A stretch of 64,000 bases of DNA from Paenibacillus oleatilyticus (GTDB lineage: Bacteria; Bacillota; Bacilli; Paenibacillales; NBRC-103111), in assembly GCF_018998565.1 (NCBI RefSeq), contig NZ_JAHNZO010000017.1, forward strand, positions 62,001-126,000, given 5' to 3'. The notes beneath the pieces are model-generated. The model did no database searches. It was not told the origin of the DNA and was given only the letters and a program-made list of their open reading frames with translations. This document shows positions 17,571 to 27,088 of the stretch, one piece after another. The position numbers were made by a program, and so were the translations under genes. The first letter of the stretch is position 1, and every line of letters begins with the position of its first letter.

Positions 17571-18805
17571 GGGATCAGCTCCTTGTCATAGGCGAATTTC
17601 CGCTGCAATTCGGATAACCATACCAAGCTTTCCATCACCGTCTCCCGGTCCACGCCAAAATCGATCAGGCAGGCAATCTCCCCGACACCGATGTCGCGGA
17701 GCGTCTCCACCAGCTTCACGCACTTGTCCGGCGTTCCGAGCAGGGAGCTTTCGCGGTAATACTTATCGAAAGCGCGGGATACGATCGCCTCGAAGTCCGC
17801 GTCGGTCATGCCGTCGTAGTCGGCGAGAATTTGCCTTTGCTGGCTTAAAAAAGTCTTGAGATATTCCTTCAGCGGCCGCTCCACCTTCGCCCGAACCGCT
17901 TCGTCGTTCTCCCCGAGGCAGGTATGAAGCATGACCGCGACCTTTTTCGCCTGCGGATCGTAGCCATGCCTCGGCAGCGCTTCGCGGTACCGCTCGATTT
18001 TGCCCTCCAGCTCGGCAAAGCCGTTCCCGAGTATGCCGGTCAGAATACCGGCTCCGATCTCGGCGGCCTGACGGTACGTCTCCTCGTTCCCGTTCGTGGC
18101 GATCCACAGGTTCAGCTCGCTTTGGATCGGCCGGGGGAGCGTCTTGATTCGGTGCAGCGTTCCACTGGCGTCTGTGAAAGGAACAGCCTCCCCGCTCCAT
18201 AAAGCCCGAACCTGTTCGACCGATTTGAACAGTTCTTCCTTGCGGCGGACATAATAGTCCGGGTCCTGCACCGGGGCGAGGATAAAATCGGCGGGATGCC
18301 AGCCCGTGGCAAAAGCGACCGACACGCGCCCGCCCGACAGGTTGTCCACGACCGACCATTCCTCGACGAACCGGACCGGATGGTGCAGCGGGAGCACGAC
18401 ACTCCCCGCCCGCAGTTCGATCCGCTCGGTGACTGCCGCCAGCGCCGCGCTGAGCACCGAAGGATTCGGGTACAGTCCCCCGAACTCCTCAAAATGCCGC
18501 TCCGGCGTCCACACCGCCTTAAACCCGTGCCGATCCGCAAACGCCGCGCATTCCATCAGCAGCCCGTATTTATGGCGGTCCGTGGTCGAGCCGTCGCCGG
18601 AGAAGAAAAACAAACTGAAATCCATGGCCGCTTCGCTGCGCCTGCGCTTCGGAACAAAAGCCGCTTCCGCCGCAGCCTGTCCGCGCCCGGGCTTCGCGCC
18701 GCTTGCCGTATCCGGCGCCGCGATCCCCTGCTGCTTGAGACGCCGCTCCAGCAGCGCCCGCTGCTCGGGTGACAGCGCCGCCAGCCGATCTTGAATGCCG
18801 CTCAT
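17567..18805 (-). CDS. Luciferase-like flavin monooxygenase (MupA/Atu3671 type)
   Basis: 412 aa from ATG 18805, chosen because AAGGAG lies nine bases upstream; an in-frame TTG at 18814 is possible. Residues 1-30 repeat the charged helix of the next NRPS (LSPEQRALLERRLKQQ), likely a docking element. The body (about 55-412) is an FMN-dependent TIM-barrel oxygenase of the kind embedded in or next to NRPS/PKS lines: MDFSLFFFSGDGS, FKAVWTPERHFEEFGGLYPNP, GWHPADFILAP. It should oxidise a carrier-bound intermediate between the PKS and the following NRPS. The exact chemistry (hydroxylation, C-C or C-N oxidation) cannot be read from sequence. Confidence 0.85.
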   Translation of the reverse strand: MSGIQDRLAALSPEQRALLERRLKQQGIAAPDTASGAKPGRGQAAAEAAFVPKRRRSEAAMDFSLFFFSGDGSTTDRHKYGLLMECAAFADRHGFKAVWTPERHFEEFGGLYPNPSVLSAALAAVTERIELRAGSVVLPLHHPVRFVEEWSVVDNLSGGRVSVAFATGWHPADFILAPVQDPDYYVRRKEELFKSVEQVRALWSGEAVPFTDASGTLHRIKTLPRPIQSELNLWIATNGNEETYRQAAEIGAGILTGILGNGFAELEGKIERYREALPRHGYDPQAKKVAVMLHTCLGENDEAVRAKVERPLKEYLKTFLSQQRQILADYDGMTDADFEAIVSRAFDKYYRESSLLGTPDKCVKLVETLRDIGVGEIACLIDFGVDRETVMESLVWLSELQRKFAYDKELIP

Positions 18806-18818
18806 TCCCTCCAACTCC

Positions 18819-21800
18819 TTACCCCTCGCCGCTTAATAGCTGCATCAGCTCGTCCTGCGGCATATTTTCGATTTCGCTGAGCAAGCGTTCGATTTCGTCC
18901 AGTTCCTCCGGCTTGACCTGCGTCTGCGCAATCGACTCGGCCAGCTCGGCAATCGTCGGCGACTGGAAAATAACATCCATCGGGATGTCGCCGTGAAACG
19001 CTTGCCGCAGCCGGGCGACAAGCTGGATCGAAAGCAGCGAGTTGCCGCCAAGATCAAAGAAGCTCTGCCCTCTGCCGATGCCGGGAATCCCGAACAGCGT
19101 CTCCCAGATGGCCGCGATCTTGTGCTCCGCCTCGGTTTGCGGCGGTTCTTGAGGCGCTTCACCATCCCGGTGCTCGGTGTCCGTCCGGCTATTTCGGCTA
19201 TCCGAGGCAGCGTGGCCTGCCGCATGCAGCCATCCGCTGCCCACCGCATCGTGAATGCTTTGCGTGGACACGACAGCTTGGGACAGCCCGCTGGCCGCGA
19301 TGCGCCGGATCGCCTCCAGCCCTTCCACTCCGGTAATGCCGAATTGCGCCTGCATCTGCAGCATATGCTCCTTGACGTCCGCCGGGAGCTCCGTCTGCTT
19401 CCGGACCCAGACATCGTCCTGCCACATACCCCAGTTGACGGAGACGGTCCGGCCTCCGGCGGCCGCATGCCACTTGGCGAACGCATCGACAAAATGATGG
19501 GACGCGCACTGATCCATCAGTCCGACGCCGCCGGTGAACGAGATCGTGCGCGAGAACACGATCATCAGCTCCAGCGGATGGGAGCGAAGCAGCGATTCCA
19601 ACGTGAGCAGCCCAAGCGCCTGAGGCTCAATGACCCGTTCGGACCGCTCCCGGTCGCCCAACTGGATCAAGCCCGAGCCATACGGCTCCTGGGCGAACAG
19701 CACGCCGTGAATCGCGCCGAACCGCCGCTCCGCTTGCCGCACAATATCCCGCAGCCCGGCTTCATCGGTCAGATCGGCGCTGGCGTAGAGCAAAGGGGTT
19801 CCATTTTGCTCCAGCACGTGAATTCGCTTAATGATCTTGCCCGTATCGTCCGACTCCCCGTTACGCAGCAAGTAATGCTCCCACTCGCGGGCGTCCGGGA
19901 ACGATGCTTCCCCGATCAGCACGAAAGAAACCTTCGCCGTCCGGGCGATTTCCTCGCAAAGCTGTAAGCCGATTTCGCTCGTTGCCCCCGTCACCAGATA
20001 CACGCCTCCATCGCGGAAGGCGGCATCCGCAGGATCGGCTTCCGGAAGCTTGACCGCTTCGTAGAGTTGCGTGAAGCGCTGCAGCCCCCGGTACGCAACG
20101 ACAAAGTCCTCTCCCCCACGCTCGATCTCCTGAAGCAGCTGCCGGACCAAGCGCCCGGAGGAAGCCGAAGCAAGATCGGCAAGACTCACGTCGATGGCAC
20201 GCGCCCGAATCTGCGCGTACTCTTGCGGAATGACCCGCAGCGCCCCGAACAAGGTCGCCCGCTCCGGGCTGCGCACCTGCTCGTGGGCGACCCATTGCAG
20301 ACTGCCGGTGAGCACGATCAGCTCCGTCGGCTTCGCCGCCGCCTGCATGCCGATCGCTTGGGCCAAGTGCATCAAGCTGTAGAGCCCAAGCTGCTGCGAC
20401 CGGGCGTAACGCTGTGCAATGGGGACAGGGACATCCTCCCCCTCCGACTCCGGTTCGACGACGTTCCAGAGGTGGACGACGGCATCCGGGAAGCGCTGCT
20501 GTGCCGCCAAAGCATGCAGCAGCTCCTCATAGGACCAGCCTTGTGCGGGATGGACTGTAAAAACGTCCTTCTCCACTTGCCGGAATCCGTCGCCTTCGAG
20601 CACCGCGACGACATCGTGCCCCTTGTTCTTCAAGCCCTCGCTCAAGGCTTCGGCCAGCCCATACCGGTCGTGGAACAGCAGATACGTCCGCTTGTGCGGC
20701 ACTTGTGCCCCGGAGGCCGGGGGCTGCGGAGGCAGGTACGTTTGTTTCCATACCGGAGCGTAGAACCAATCGGCCATGTCCGCCTGGCGCACCTGTCCCA
20801 CGGCAGCGGCCGCATCGGCGGGGACAGCGTGAACCTTCTTCTCCAAATAGTAGCGGTAGCGCTCGAACGGATACGTCGGCAAAGGCACGCGCCGGCGCGC
20901 TTTCCCTTCATGCCATGCGGCGCAATCGATATCCGCGCCTGCGGACCACAGCTCGCCCAGCGCCTGAAGGACGCTGGCATACGCGGATTTCCCCGCTGCC
21001 GCTGGGGACAACGCATTCAATGCCAGCGCTCCGGGCGTCGCGTTCCGGGCGGTTTGCTGCCGGACCAGCGAGGTCAAAGAATGCCCCGGGCCGATCTCCA
21101 GAAAGGCCGTTCTTCCCGTTTCCGACAACAGGCGGATGCCGTCTGCGAAGCGGACGGTGTCCCGCAAATGCCGGACCCAATACATCGGGTCCGTCGCCTG
21201 CTCCGCCGTAATCCACGTTCCCGTCACATTCGAGACGTACGGAAGCTGTGGCGCGTGCAGCGCAATCCCCCGCATGACCCCGGCGAACCGTTCGAGCATC
21301 GGCTCCATCATCGCCGAATGATAAGCATGCGAGGTCACCAAACGCTTCGATACGGCGTTCTTGCGTGCGAGCGCCTGCTCCAGCCGTTCGATCGCCTCGA
21401 AGGTTCCCGACACCACGCAGGACATCGGTCCGTTCACGGCAGCCACGGACAGCCCTGGGGACTCAGCAGCCAGTAGCTCCCGCACTTCCGCTTCGGACAG
21501 CGCGATCGCCAGCATCGCTCCGCGATCCATCTCCTGCATCAGACTTCCGCGTGCGGCAACGGCGGTCAAGGCATCGTCCAAGGTCATGACTCCCGCCAAG
21601 CAAGCGGCCACATACTCGCCGATGCTGTGGCCGATCATCGCCTGCGGACGAACGCCCCAAGCCTCCAACTGCTTGGCCAAAGCATATTCAAGGACGAACA
21701 GCGCAGGCTGCGTCAGGGCGGTTTGGCGCAGCCGGGAAGCCGCTTCCTCCGCTTCGGACGGAGGCGGATACAGCACATTGCGCAGATCCAGGCCGAGCAG

Positions 21801-23522
21801 CGGTTGCAGCCGTTCGGCGCACCGGTCCACCTGCTCGCGATACACGGGCGCGGATTCGTACAGCTCGGCGCCCATATAGATGTGCTGCGCCCCCTGCCCG
21901 GTAAACATAAAAGTTACGCCCAGCGACGGTTCGCCGCCGTCCGCGGACTCCTGCGCCGCGCTCCGGCCGGACGGTGACGACAGGTCCGCGAGCTTCGCTT
22001 TTAATTCGTCTGCGACCGTCCCGTGATCGCGGCCGACCACCGCGAGCCGCCGGGCGAACGTTTCTCTGCCTGCGGCAAGCGTATAGGCCACATCGGATAA
22101 GGGAACGTCCCGGTTCGTTTGCAAATAGCCGATTAACCGCTCCGTCTTCCGGCGCAAGGCCGCGTCCGTTTTGGCAGACAAGGCGATAACATTCCAATCA
22201 GTCCCGGCCCCAGCCCCTGCCTCCGGATGCCGTGCCATTTCCACCAATGGCGCTTCCTCCAGCACAACATGCGCATTCGTGCCGCCCATGCCAAACGAGC
22301 TTACCCCGGCCCGGCGGGGATGCCCGTCCGTCTTCCACTCCCTGAGCCGGTCGTTCACATAGAAAGGACTGTTCGCAAAATCGATTTTCGGATTCGGCTC
22401 CGTATAGTGCAGACTCGGCGGCAGCATTTTATTTTGCAGGCACAGCACCGTTTTGATCAGTCCGGCAATCCCGGCGGCGCTGTCGAGATGGCCGATGTTC
22501 GTTTTGACCGACCCGATGGCACAGTACTGCTTCTGGCTCGTAGTCTCGCGGTACGCCTCCGTCAAGGCGGCCACTTCAACGGGATCGCCCAGCGCGGTGC
22601 CGGTGCCGTGAGCCTCGATATACGTCATCGTTGACGGATCGATCTCCGAGACGGCGAGCGCTTCCCTGACGACCTCGGCCTGCCGCGTCACGCTCGGGGC
22701 GGTATACCCGACCTTCTGCGCCCCGTCGTTATTGACCGCCGAACCGCGGACCACGGCCAGAATCGTATCCCCGTCCGCCACGGCTTCATCCAGCCGCTTC
22801 AGCAGGACGGCACCTGCCCCGTTCCCGACCGCCGTGCCTTGGGACTTGGCGTCGAACGCGCGGCAGCGCCCGTCCGGCGACAAAATGCCTCCTTCCTGAT
22901 AGTCGAAGCCTGCCGTTTGGTCCGCTTTGACCGACACGCCGCCGGCGATCGCCATATCGCACTCGTACGTGAGCAGCGCCTGACACGCCATGTGGACGGC
23001 GACCAAGGAGCTGGAGCAGGCCGTTTGCACCGCGACGCTCGGGCCGCTCAGGTTTAACTTGTACGAAACGCGGGTGGCGAGAAAGTCCGGGTGGTTGCCG
23101 ATACCGATCTGGAACGGTCCGAACGATTCCACAAGCTCGTCATGGCTCAGCACATGCTGGAGATAATCCGACTGGCCGCTGCCCGCATAGACCCCGACCC
23201 GTTCGGGGCACCTCGTTGGCGGATATCCCCCCGACTCTAGAGCCTCGTAGGCACATTCCAGAAACAACCGGTGCTGCGGGTCCGTCATCTCCGCTTCCCG
23301 CGGCGTCATCCCGAAGAAGACGGCATCGAAGTCGGCCGCTGCCTCCAGAATCCCCGCGGCATGGACCCGGTTCTTCTCCGGCGCCTTGAAGGAGGTAATC
23401 GATTCCCGCCCGTCTCGCAGATTGGTCCAAAATTGCTCCAAATCCCCGGCTCCCGGAAATCGTCCCGCCATCCCGATAATCGCAATTCCCCGCAGTTCCG
23501 CGTCTTTTGCAATCGCTTCCAT
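18819..23522 (-). CDS. Type I PKS module, KS-AT-KR(inactive)-ACP
   Basis: 1567 aa from ATG 23522, chosen because GGGAGGT lies nine bases upstream and the sequence begins MEAIAKDAELRGIAIIGMAG; the frame is open further upstream. Ketosynthase: active Cys in TACSSSLVA (near 168), EAHGTGTALGDPVE and NIGHLDSAAG. Acyltransferase: GHSIGEY (near 631) with HAYHS in place of HAFH, which points to malonyl-CoA. Ketoreductase (about 960-1400): the positions aligned with catalytic Ser, Tyr and Asn of working KRs hold Arg, Gln and His (FSRT, then DQCASHH), and the NADPH loop is TGATSEIG with GEA in place of GRS. ACP: FFDLGGNSLLSIQ (near 1494). Expected to add C2 and keep the ketone. Confidence 0.9.
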   Translation of the reverse strand: MEAIAKDAELRGIAIIGMAGRFPGAGDLEQFWTNLRDGRESITSFKAPEKNRVHAAGILEAAADFDAVFFGMTPREAEMTDPQHRLFLECAYEALESGGYPPTRCPERVGVYAGSGQSDYLQHVLSHDELVESFGPFQIGIGNHPDFLATRVSYKLNLSGPSVAVQTACSSSLVAVHMACQALLTYECDMAIAGGVSVKADQTAGFDYQEGGILSPDGRCRAFDAKSQGTAVGNGAGAVLLKRLDEAVADGDTILAVVRGSAVNNDGAQKVGYTAPSVTRQAEVVREALAVSEIDPSTMTYIEAHGTGTALGDPVEVAALTEAYRETTSQKQYCAIGSVKTNIGHLDSAAGIAGLIKTVLCLQNKMLPPSLHYTEPNPKIDFANSPFYVNDRLREWKTDGHPRRAGVSSFGMGGTNAHVVLEEAPLVEMARHPEAGAGAGTDWNVIALSAKTDAALRRKTERLIGYLQTNRDVPLSDVAYTLAAGRETFARRLAVVGRDHGTVADELKAKLADLSSPSGRSAAQESADGGEPSLGVTFMFTGQGAQHIYMGAELYESAPVYREQVDRCAERLQPLLGLDLRNVLYPPPSEAEEAASRLRQTALTQPALFVLEYALAKQLEAWGVRPQAMIGHSIGEYVAACLAGVMTLDDALTAVAARGSLMQEMDRGAMLAIALSEAEVRELLAAESPGLSVAAVNGPMSCVVSGTFEAIERLEQALARKNAVSKRLVTSHAYHSAMMEPMLERFAGVMRGIALHAPQLPYVSNVTGTWITAEQATDPMYWVRHLRDTVRFADGIRLLSETGRTAFLEIGPGHSLTSLVRQQTARNATPGALALNALSPAAAGKSAYASVLQALGELWSAGADIDCAAWHEGKARRRVPLPTYPFERYRYYLEKKVHAVPADAAAAVGQVRQADMADWFYAPVWKQTYLPPQPPASGAQVPHKRTYLLFHDRYGLAEALSEGLKNKGHDVVAVLEGDGFRQVEKDVFTVHPAQGWSYEELLHALAAQQRFPDAVVHLWNVVEPESEGEDVPVPIAQRYARSQQLGLYSLMHLAQAIGMQAAAKPTELIVLTGSLQWVAHEQVRSPERATLFGALRVIPQEYAQIRARAIDVSLADLASASSGRLVRQLLQEIERGGEDFVVAYRGLQRFTQLYEAVKLPEADPADAAFRDGGVYLVTGATSEIGLQLCEEIARTAKVSFVLIGEASFPDAREWEHYLLRNGESDDTGKIIKRIHVLEQNGTPLLYASADLTDEAGLRDIVRQAERRFGAIHGVLFAQEPYGSGLIQLGDRERSERVIEPQALGLLTLESLLRSHPLELMIVFSRTISFTGGVGLMDQCASHHFVDAFAKWHAAAGGRTVSVNWGMWQDDVWVRKQTELPADVKEHMLQMQAQFGITGVEGLEAIRRIAASGLSQAVVSTQSIHDAVGSGWLHAAGHAASDSRNSRTDTEHRDGEAPQEPPQTEAEHKIAAIWETLFGIPGIGRGQSFFDLGGNSLLSIQLVARLRQAFHGDIPMDVIFQSPTIAELAESIAQTQVKPEELDEIERLLSEIENMPQDELMQLLSGEG

Positions 23523-23693
23523 AAGTTCTTTTACCTCCCTGCTTTTTAAGAGACCGGTGAATAAGAGGCCGCTGCACGAGCGGATCGTTCTTCCGATCGC
23601 TGTTGTCCCCGGATTCTTCGATTCAATAACCCTCAGGCGGGTAGAATCCGGAGACAAAGGTGACGCTTCTCCAGAACGATTCCGCTCTCTTCG

Positions 23694-26600
23694 CTACTTA
23701 TTTAACGGTCTTCTAAGCCGTTTCTGCCTTTCCATTTCTTCCTTTCGCTGGAATGCTATGCGGTGCGCACTTGTGCTTCTGCCACCGTTTCCGACCACTT
23801 CTTCCTCCCCAGCTGTCCCCCGGCTCCGGTTTAAGTGACCCGCCAGCGCACGAATTGTGGGAAAACGGAACAGGTCGACGACGGTCACGGAATCGTCCAG
23901 CGCCTCCCTGACGCTCTGATGCACGCGCAGCAGCCGGAAGGAATCCCCGCCCAAGTCGAAAAAGTGATCCTGAACGCCCACCCGCGATAAGCCGAGCGCC
24001 TCTTTCCAAATCCGCGTCAACGCCTCTTCCGCCGGATTGAGCGGAGCTACGCTTTCCATCGCAGGCGGCTCTTCGAGGGCGAGCTTGCTTAAAGCCGACC
24101 GATCCGCTTTGCCGCTTGGCGTCAGCGGCAGCCGGTCGATCACACGGACGAAATGCGGCACCATAAATGCGGGAAGCCGTTCCTGCAAGTAGGCGCGCAA
24201 TTCCGCCGTTTGCGGCTTGTCCGTCCCGCCCGCCGCCGGGACCGCAAAAGCAACCAGCCGCCGGCCGCTGCCGTCGTCATGCACGACAACCACGGCTTGC
24301 CGGATGCCCGGATGCAGGCCGAGCACGGTTTCGATCTCTTCCAGCTCGATGCGGTGGCCGCGAATTTTCACCTGGTGATCGGCTCGCCCGATATATTCCA
24401 GATTTCCGTCCGGCAAATAGCGGGCCAAGTCTCCCGTACGGTACAAACGGACGGCTCCCGGCACAGCCAGGCCAAGCTCCACCTCCACGAATCGTTCGGC
24501 CGTTAGCCCGGGACGGTTCCAATACCCGCGGGCCAATCCCGCTCCGCCGATATACATCTCGCCGGTGACGCCGACCGGAACCGGCTTCCGGTTCTCGTCC
24601 AGCACATATACCTGCGTATTGGCAAGGGGCCGACCGATATCCGGCGGCAACCGCCCGCCGTCGAACGTTCTATCGGTTGCCCATACCGTCGCTTCCGTCG
24701 GGCCGTAGGCGTTGATGAAGCGCCGGTTGACGCTCCAGGCGGCAGCCACTTCGGAAGGACAAGGCTCGCCTCCGGAGATGACCGTCTCCAATGTCCGCAA
24801 GGCGGCGGCACTGCCCGGGATTTCCGACAGCATCGCGAGCACGGATGCCGGAAGCATGAGCACGTTGACGGCTTTTTGACCGATAAGTTCGACCAGCGGC
24901 TTGCCCGGCAGCATCGCCTCGCGGGTATCTGCCACAAGCGTTCCCCCGCTGCACAGCACGGGGAAAATTTCCGCCACGGAGGCGTCGAAGCTGCACGACG
25001 AAAACTGCAAGATCCTCGTACGGCCGGACAGCTCCAGCCTCTCCTTCATTGCATGAATGAGGTTGCCGAGTCCCCGGTGCTCGATCATGACGCCCTTTGG
25101 CTGCCCGGTGGAACCGGAGGTATAGATGATATATGCGAGATCGCTCTCTACAGGGAAAGGCCAATGAACGTCCTTAAGCGCTTCAACCGCACTTCCCTGC
25201 GCTTCTTTCGGCTCAACCGGAACGACCTCGCATCCCCCGCCAGCGATGGTTTGTCCGATCTCCCCTTTTGTCATAAGGAATTGAGCCTGCGAATCGTTCA
25301 ACATATAAGCGATCCGTTCCGCCGGATAATCCGGATCGACCGGCAAATACGCTCCACCTGCGCGGAGAACCGCGATCATCGCCGCGATAAGCTCCGGCCC
25401 CTTGGGCAGCATCACCGCGACGACGCTTTCCGCCGCCACGCCCCGGCTTCGCAAGCCGTGCGCCAGCCGGCGCGTCCATTGCTCCAGCTCACGATACGTC
25501 AGGCGTTCTTCGCCGAATTCGACGGCAACCGCATCGGGCGTCCGCCGGACCTGCCCGGCGAACAGCTCGGCAAACGTGCGCTGCGGTCCGAAATCCCGCT
25601 CCGTCCGGTTGAAATCGTTCAAAATCCGCCTCTCCTCGGTTTCCGATAGAAGGCGCAGATCTGCCACGGTCCGCTCCGGATGGGACAGCGCATCGTCCAG
25701 CAGCTTCATGTACCGCTCGCCATGCGCCGCGATTTCGTCTTCACCGAACAGCGCCCGCTGGTATTCGAAATCCAGCCGGTACGTGCCCGAATCCTTATGA
25801 TCTTTAACGTGAAAAAGCAACTCATCCGCGATCGAGCCGCTGAAATGAATTTCACTCGTTACGCCGATCTCGTCGTCCTTGCGGAAATTCATCACTTGAA
25901 ACTCCGTCCCGATATGATACAACGGCCCTGCATTCGGATGACGCTCTCTTGTTCGGGCCACGAGCTGATTGTAGGGGTATTTTTGGTGGCGCAGCATGCG
26001 CGTATAGGCTTTGGCAAGGGCTTGGCAATGAGATGCAAAAGCATGCTGCGGATCGACCTCGTAGCGAAAAGCAGCCACACCCGCGAACATGCCGAAGGTG
26101 TGTTTGTCCCGGGGGCTTGTCCGATTCCCGGTTATACTGGCGAGCGCTATGTCTCTTTGGCCCGTCATCCGGTACAAATAGGCATAGAAAAGGGCAAGAA
26201 AGAAAGCCGAAGGCGTGATGCCCGACTCCAGGCAGAAAGCATCGACGCGTGCCCTCCTGCTGCCGTCGATCGAGAACCCGTAGCGGCCACTTTCCATATT
26301 CCCTGTCGGATTCCCGGTCCGGGCCAAAGAAATCCGTTCTGGTAGCGTCCGAAACTTGTCGTCCCAATATTGACGGTCCTGCGCATACCGATCCGATTCC
26401 AGATACGCGCGCTCCCGGTCGATCGCTTCGAGATAGGAAGGCTTCTTTTGAAAATCCCGTGCCTGCCCTCGGGCCAAGCACAAATAAAGGTCTACGATGT
26501 CGGCCCCGGCTTGTACGAGAGCGGTGCCGTCACCAAGGATATGATGGCATTTGAGATACAACCATGATTCGGTGTCGGAAAGGCGGAGGAAAGCAAAATC

Positions 26601-26972
26601 ATAAAGCCGGGAAGCTTCAAGCGGGTAAGGCTGTCTGGTCGCAGCGTCAATCCACAGGCGTGCCGACTGATCGGGCGCCTGCTCGTTGCGGAAATCAAGA
26701 AGCGGGATGTCGGGAGGATCGTCCGGGCTGATATACTGTCGAGGCATGCCGGGATCGTCCGAAGCAGAGGTTGTGATTGAGAGCCGGATGGAATCGTTTT
26801 CCAAAATAAATTGGGCGACGGCCTTCTTCAACAACTCGGGAGAAACGCACGTCGAAAATTTAACAGACAAACCAAAGTTCATGAAACCGGAATCGGGATG
26901 CATCTTTTGCATGAACCAAATCCGCTTCTGCGCTTGCGTCAGCGGAAACGTTCCTGAAGGCGTTGCGTTCAT
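23694..26972 (-). CDS. NRPS loading/first module, C-A-T
   Basis: 1092 aa, ATG with GGGAGG seven bases upstream. An N-terminal condensation domain (residues 8-440, HHILGDG at 143-149, opening PLTQAQKRIWFMQK) precedes adenylation (about 470-960, YTSGSTGQPKG near 619) and thiolation (FFDLGGDSFRLL near 1006). A first module that opens with an intact C domain suggests a starter C that attaches an acyl group, or an upstream partner encoded elsewhere. Pocket residues are D-A-A-M-I-G-A-V-W-K, not assigned. First gene of the operon; the PKS follows after 171 bases without a gene. Confidence 0.9.
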   Translation of the reverse strand: MNATPSGTFPLTQAQKRIWFMQKMHPDSGFMNFGLSVKFSTCVSPELLKKAVAQFILENDSIRLSITTSASDDPGMPRQYISPDDPPDIPLLDFRNEQAPDQSARLWIDAATRQPYPLEASRLYDFAFLRLSDTESWLYLKCHHILGDGTALVQAGADIVDLYLCLARGQARDFQKKPSYLEAIDRERAYLESDRYAQDRQYWDDKFRTLPERISLARTGNPTGNMESGRYGFSIDGSRRARVDAFCLESGITPSAFFLALFYAYLYRMTGQRDIALASITGNRTSPRDKHTFGMFAGVAAFRYEVDPQHAFASHCQALAKAYTRMLRHQKYPYNQLVARTRERHPNAGPLYHIGTEFQVMNFRKDDEIGVTSEIHFSGSIADELLFHVKDHKDSGTYRLDFEYQRALFGEDEIAAHGERYMKLLDDALSHPERTVADLRLLSETEERRILNDFNRTERDFGPQRTFAELFAGQVRRTPDAVAVEFGEERLTYRELEQWTRRLAHGLRSRGVAAESVVAVMLPKGPELIAAMIAVLRAGGAYLPVDPDYPAERIAYMLNDSQAQFLMTKGEIGQTIAGGGCEVVPVEPKEAQGSAVEALKDVHWPFPVESDLAYIIYTSGSTGQPKGVMIEHRGLGNLIHAMKERLELSGRTRILQFSSCSFDASVAEIFPVLCSGGTLVADTREAMLPGKPLVELIGQKAVNVLMLPASVLAMLSEIPGSAAALRTLETVISGGEPCPSEVAAAWSVNRRFINAYGPTEATVWATDRTFDGGRLPPDIGRPLANTQVYVLDENRKPVPVGVTGEMYIGGAGLARGYWNRPGLTAERFVEVELGLAVPGAVRLYRTGDLARYLPDGNLEYIGRADHQVKIRGHRIELEEIETVLGLHPGIRQAVVVVHDDGSGRRLVAFAVPAAGGTDKPQTAELRAYLQERLPAFMVPHFVRVIDRLPLTPSGKADRSALSKLALEEPPAMESVAPLNPAEEALTRIWKEALGLSRVGVQDHFFDLGGDSFRLLRVHQSVREALDDSVTVVDLFRFPTIRALAGHLNRSRGTAGEEEVVGNGGRSTSAHRIAFQRKEEMERQKRLRRPLNK

Positions 26973-27023
26973 TCCTCATCCTCCCTGTCTTCATTACCTC
27001 CATGTTCTCCGATGTTCGATTTC

Positions 27024-27029
27024 ATTGTA
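27024..27029 (-). promoter_or_regulatory. Possible -10 of the NRPS-PKS operon
   Basis: TACAAT on the minus strand 52 bases before the first NRPS start. The -35 (TAGCAA, 27047-27052) is weak, so an activator may be needed. No Fur-like palindrome is seen here. Confidence 0.35.
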
Positions 27030-27088
27030 GCACGCTTGGAATTTATTTGCTATAAATACCTAATATTGAATATAAACCATATTAATGA

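Noticed and set aside
26973..27088. Possible Fur box before the NRPS operon
   Set aside because: The stretch is AT-rich but no 7-1-7 palindrome with more than chance match was found.
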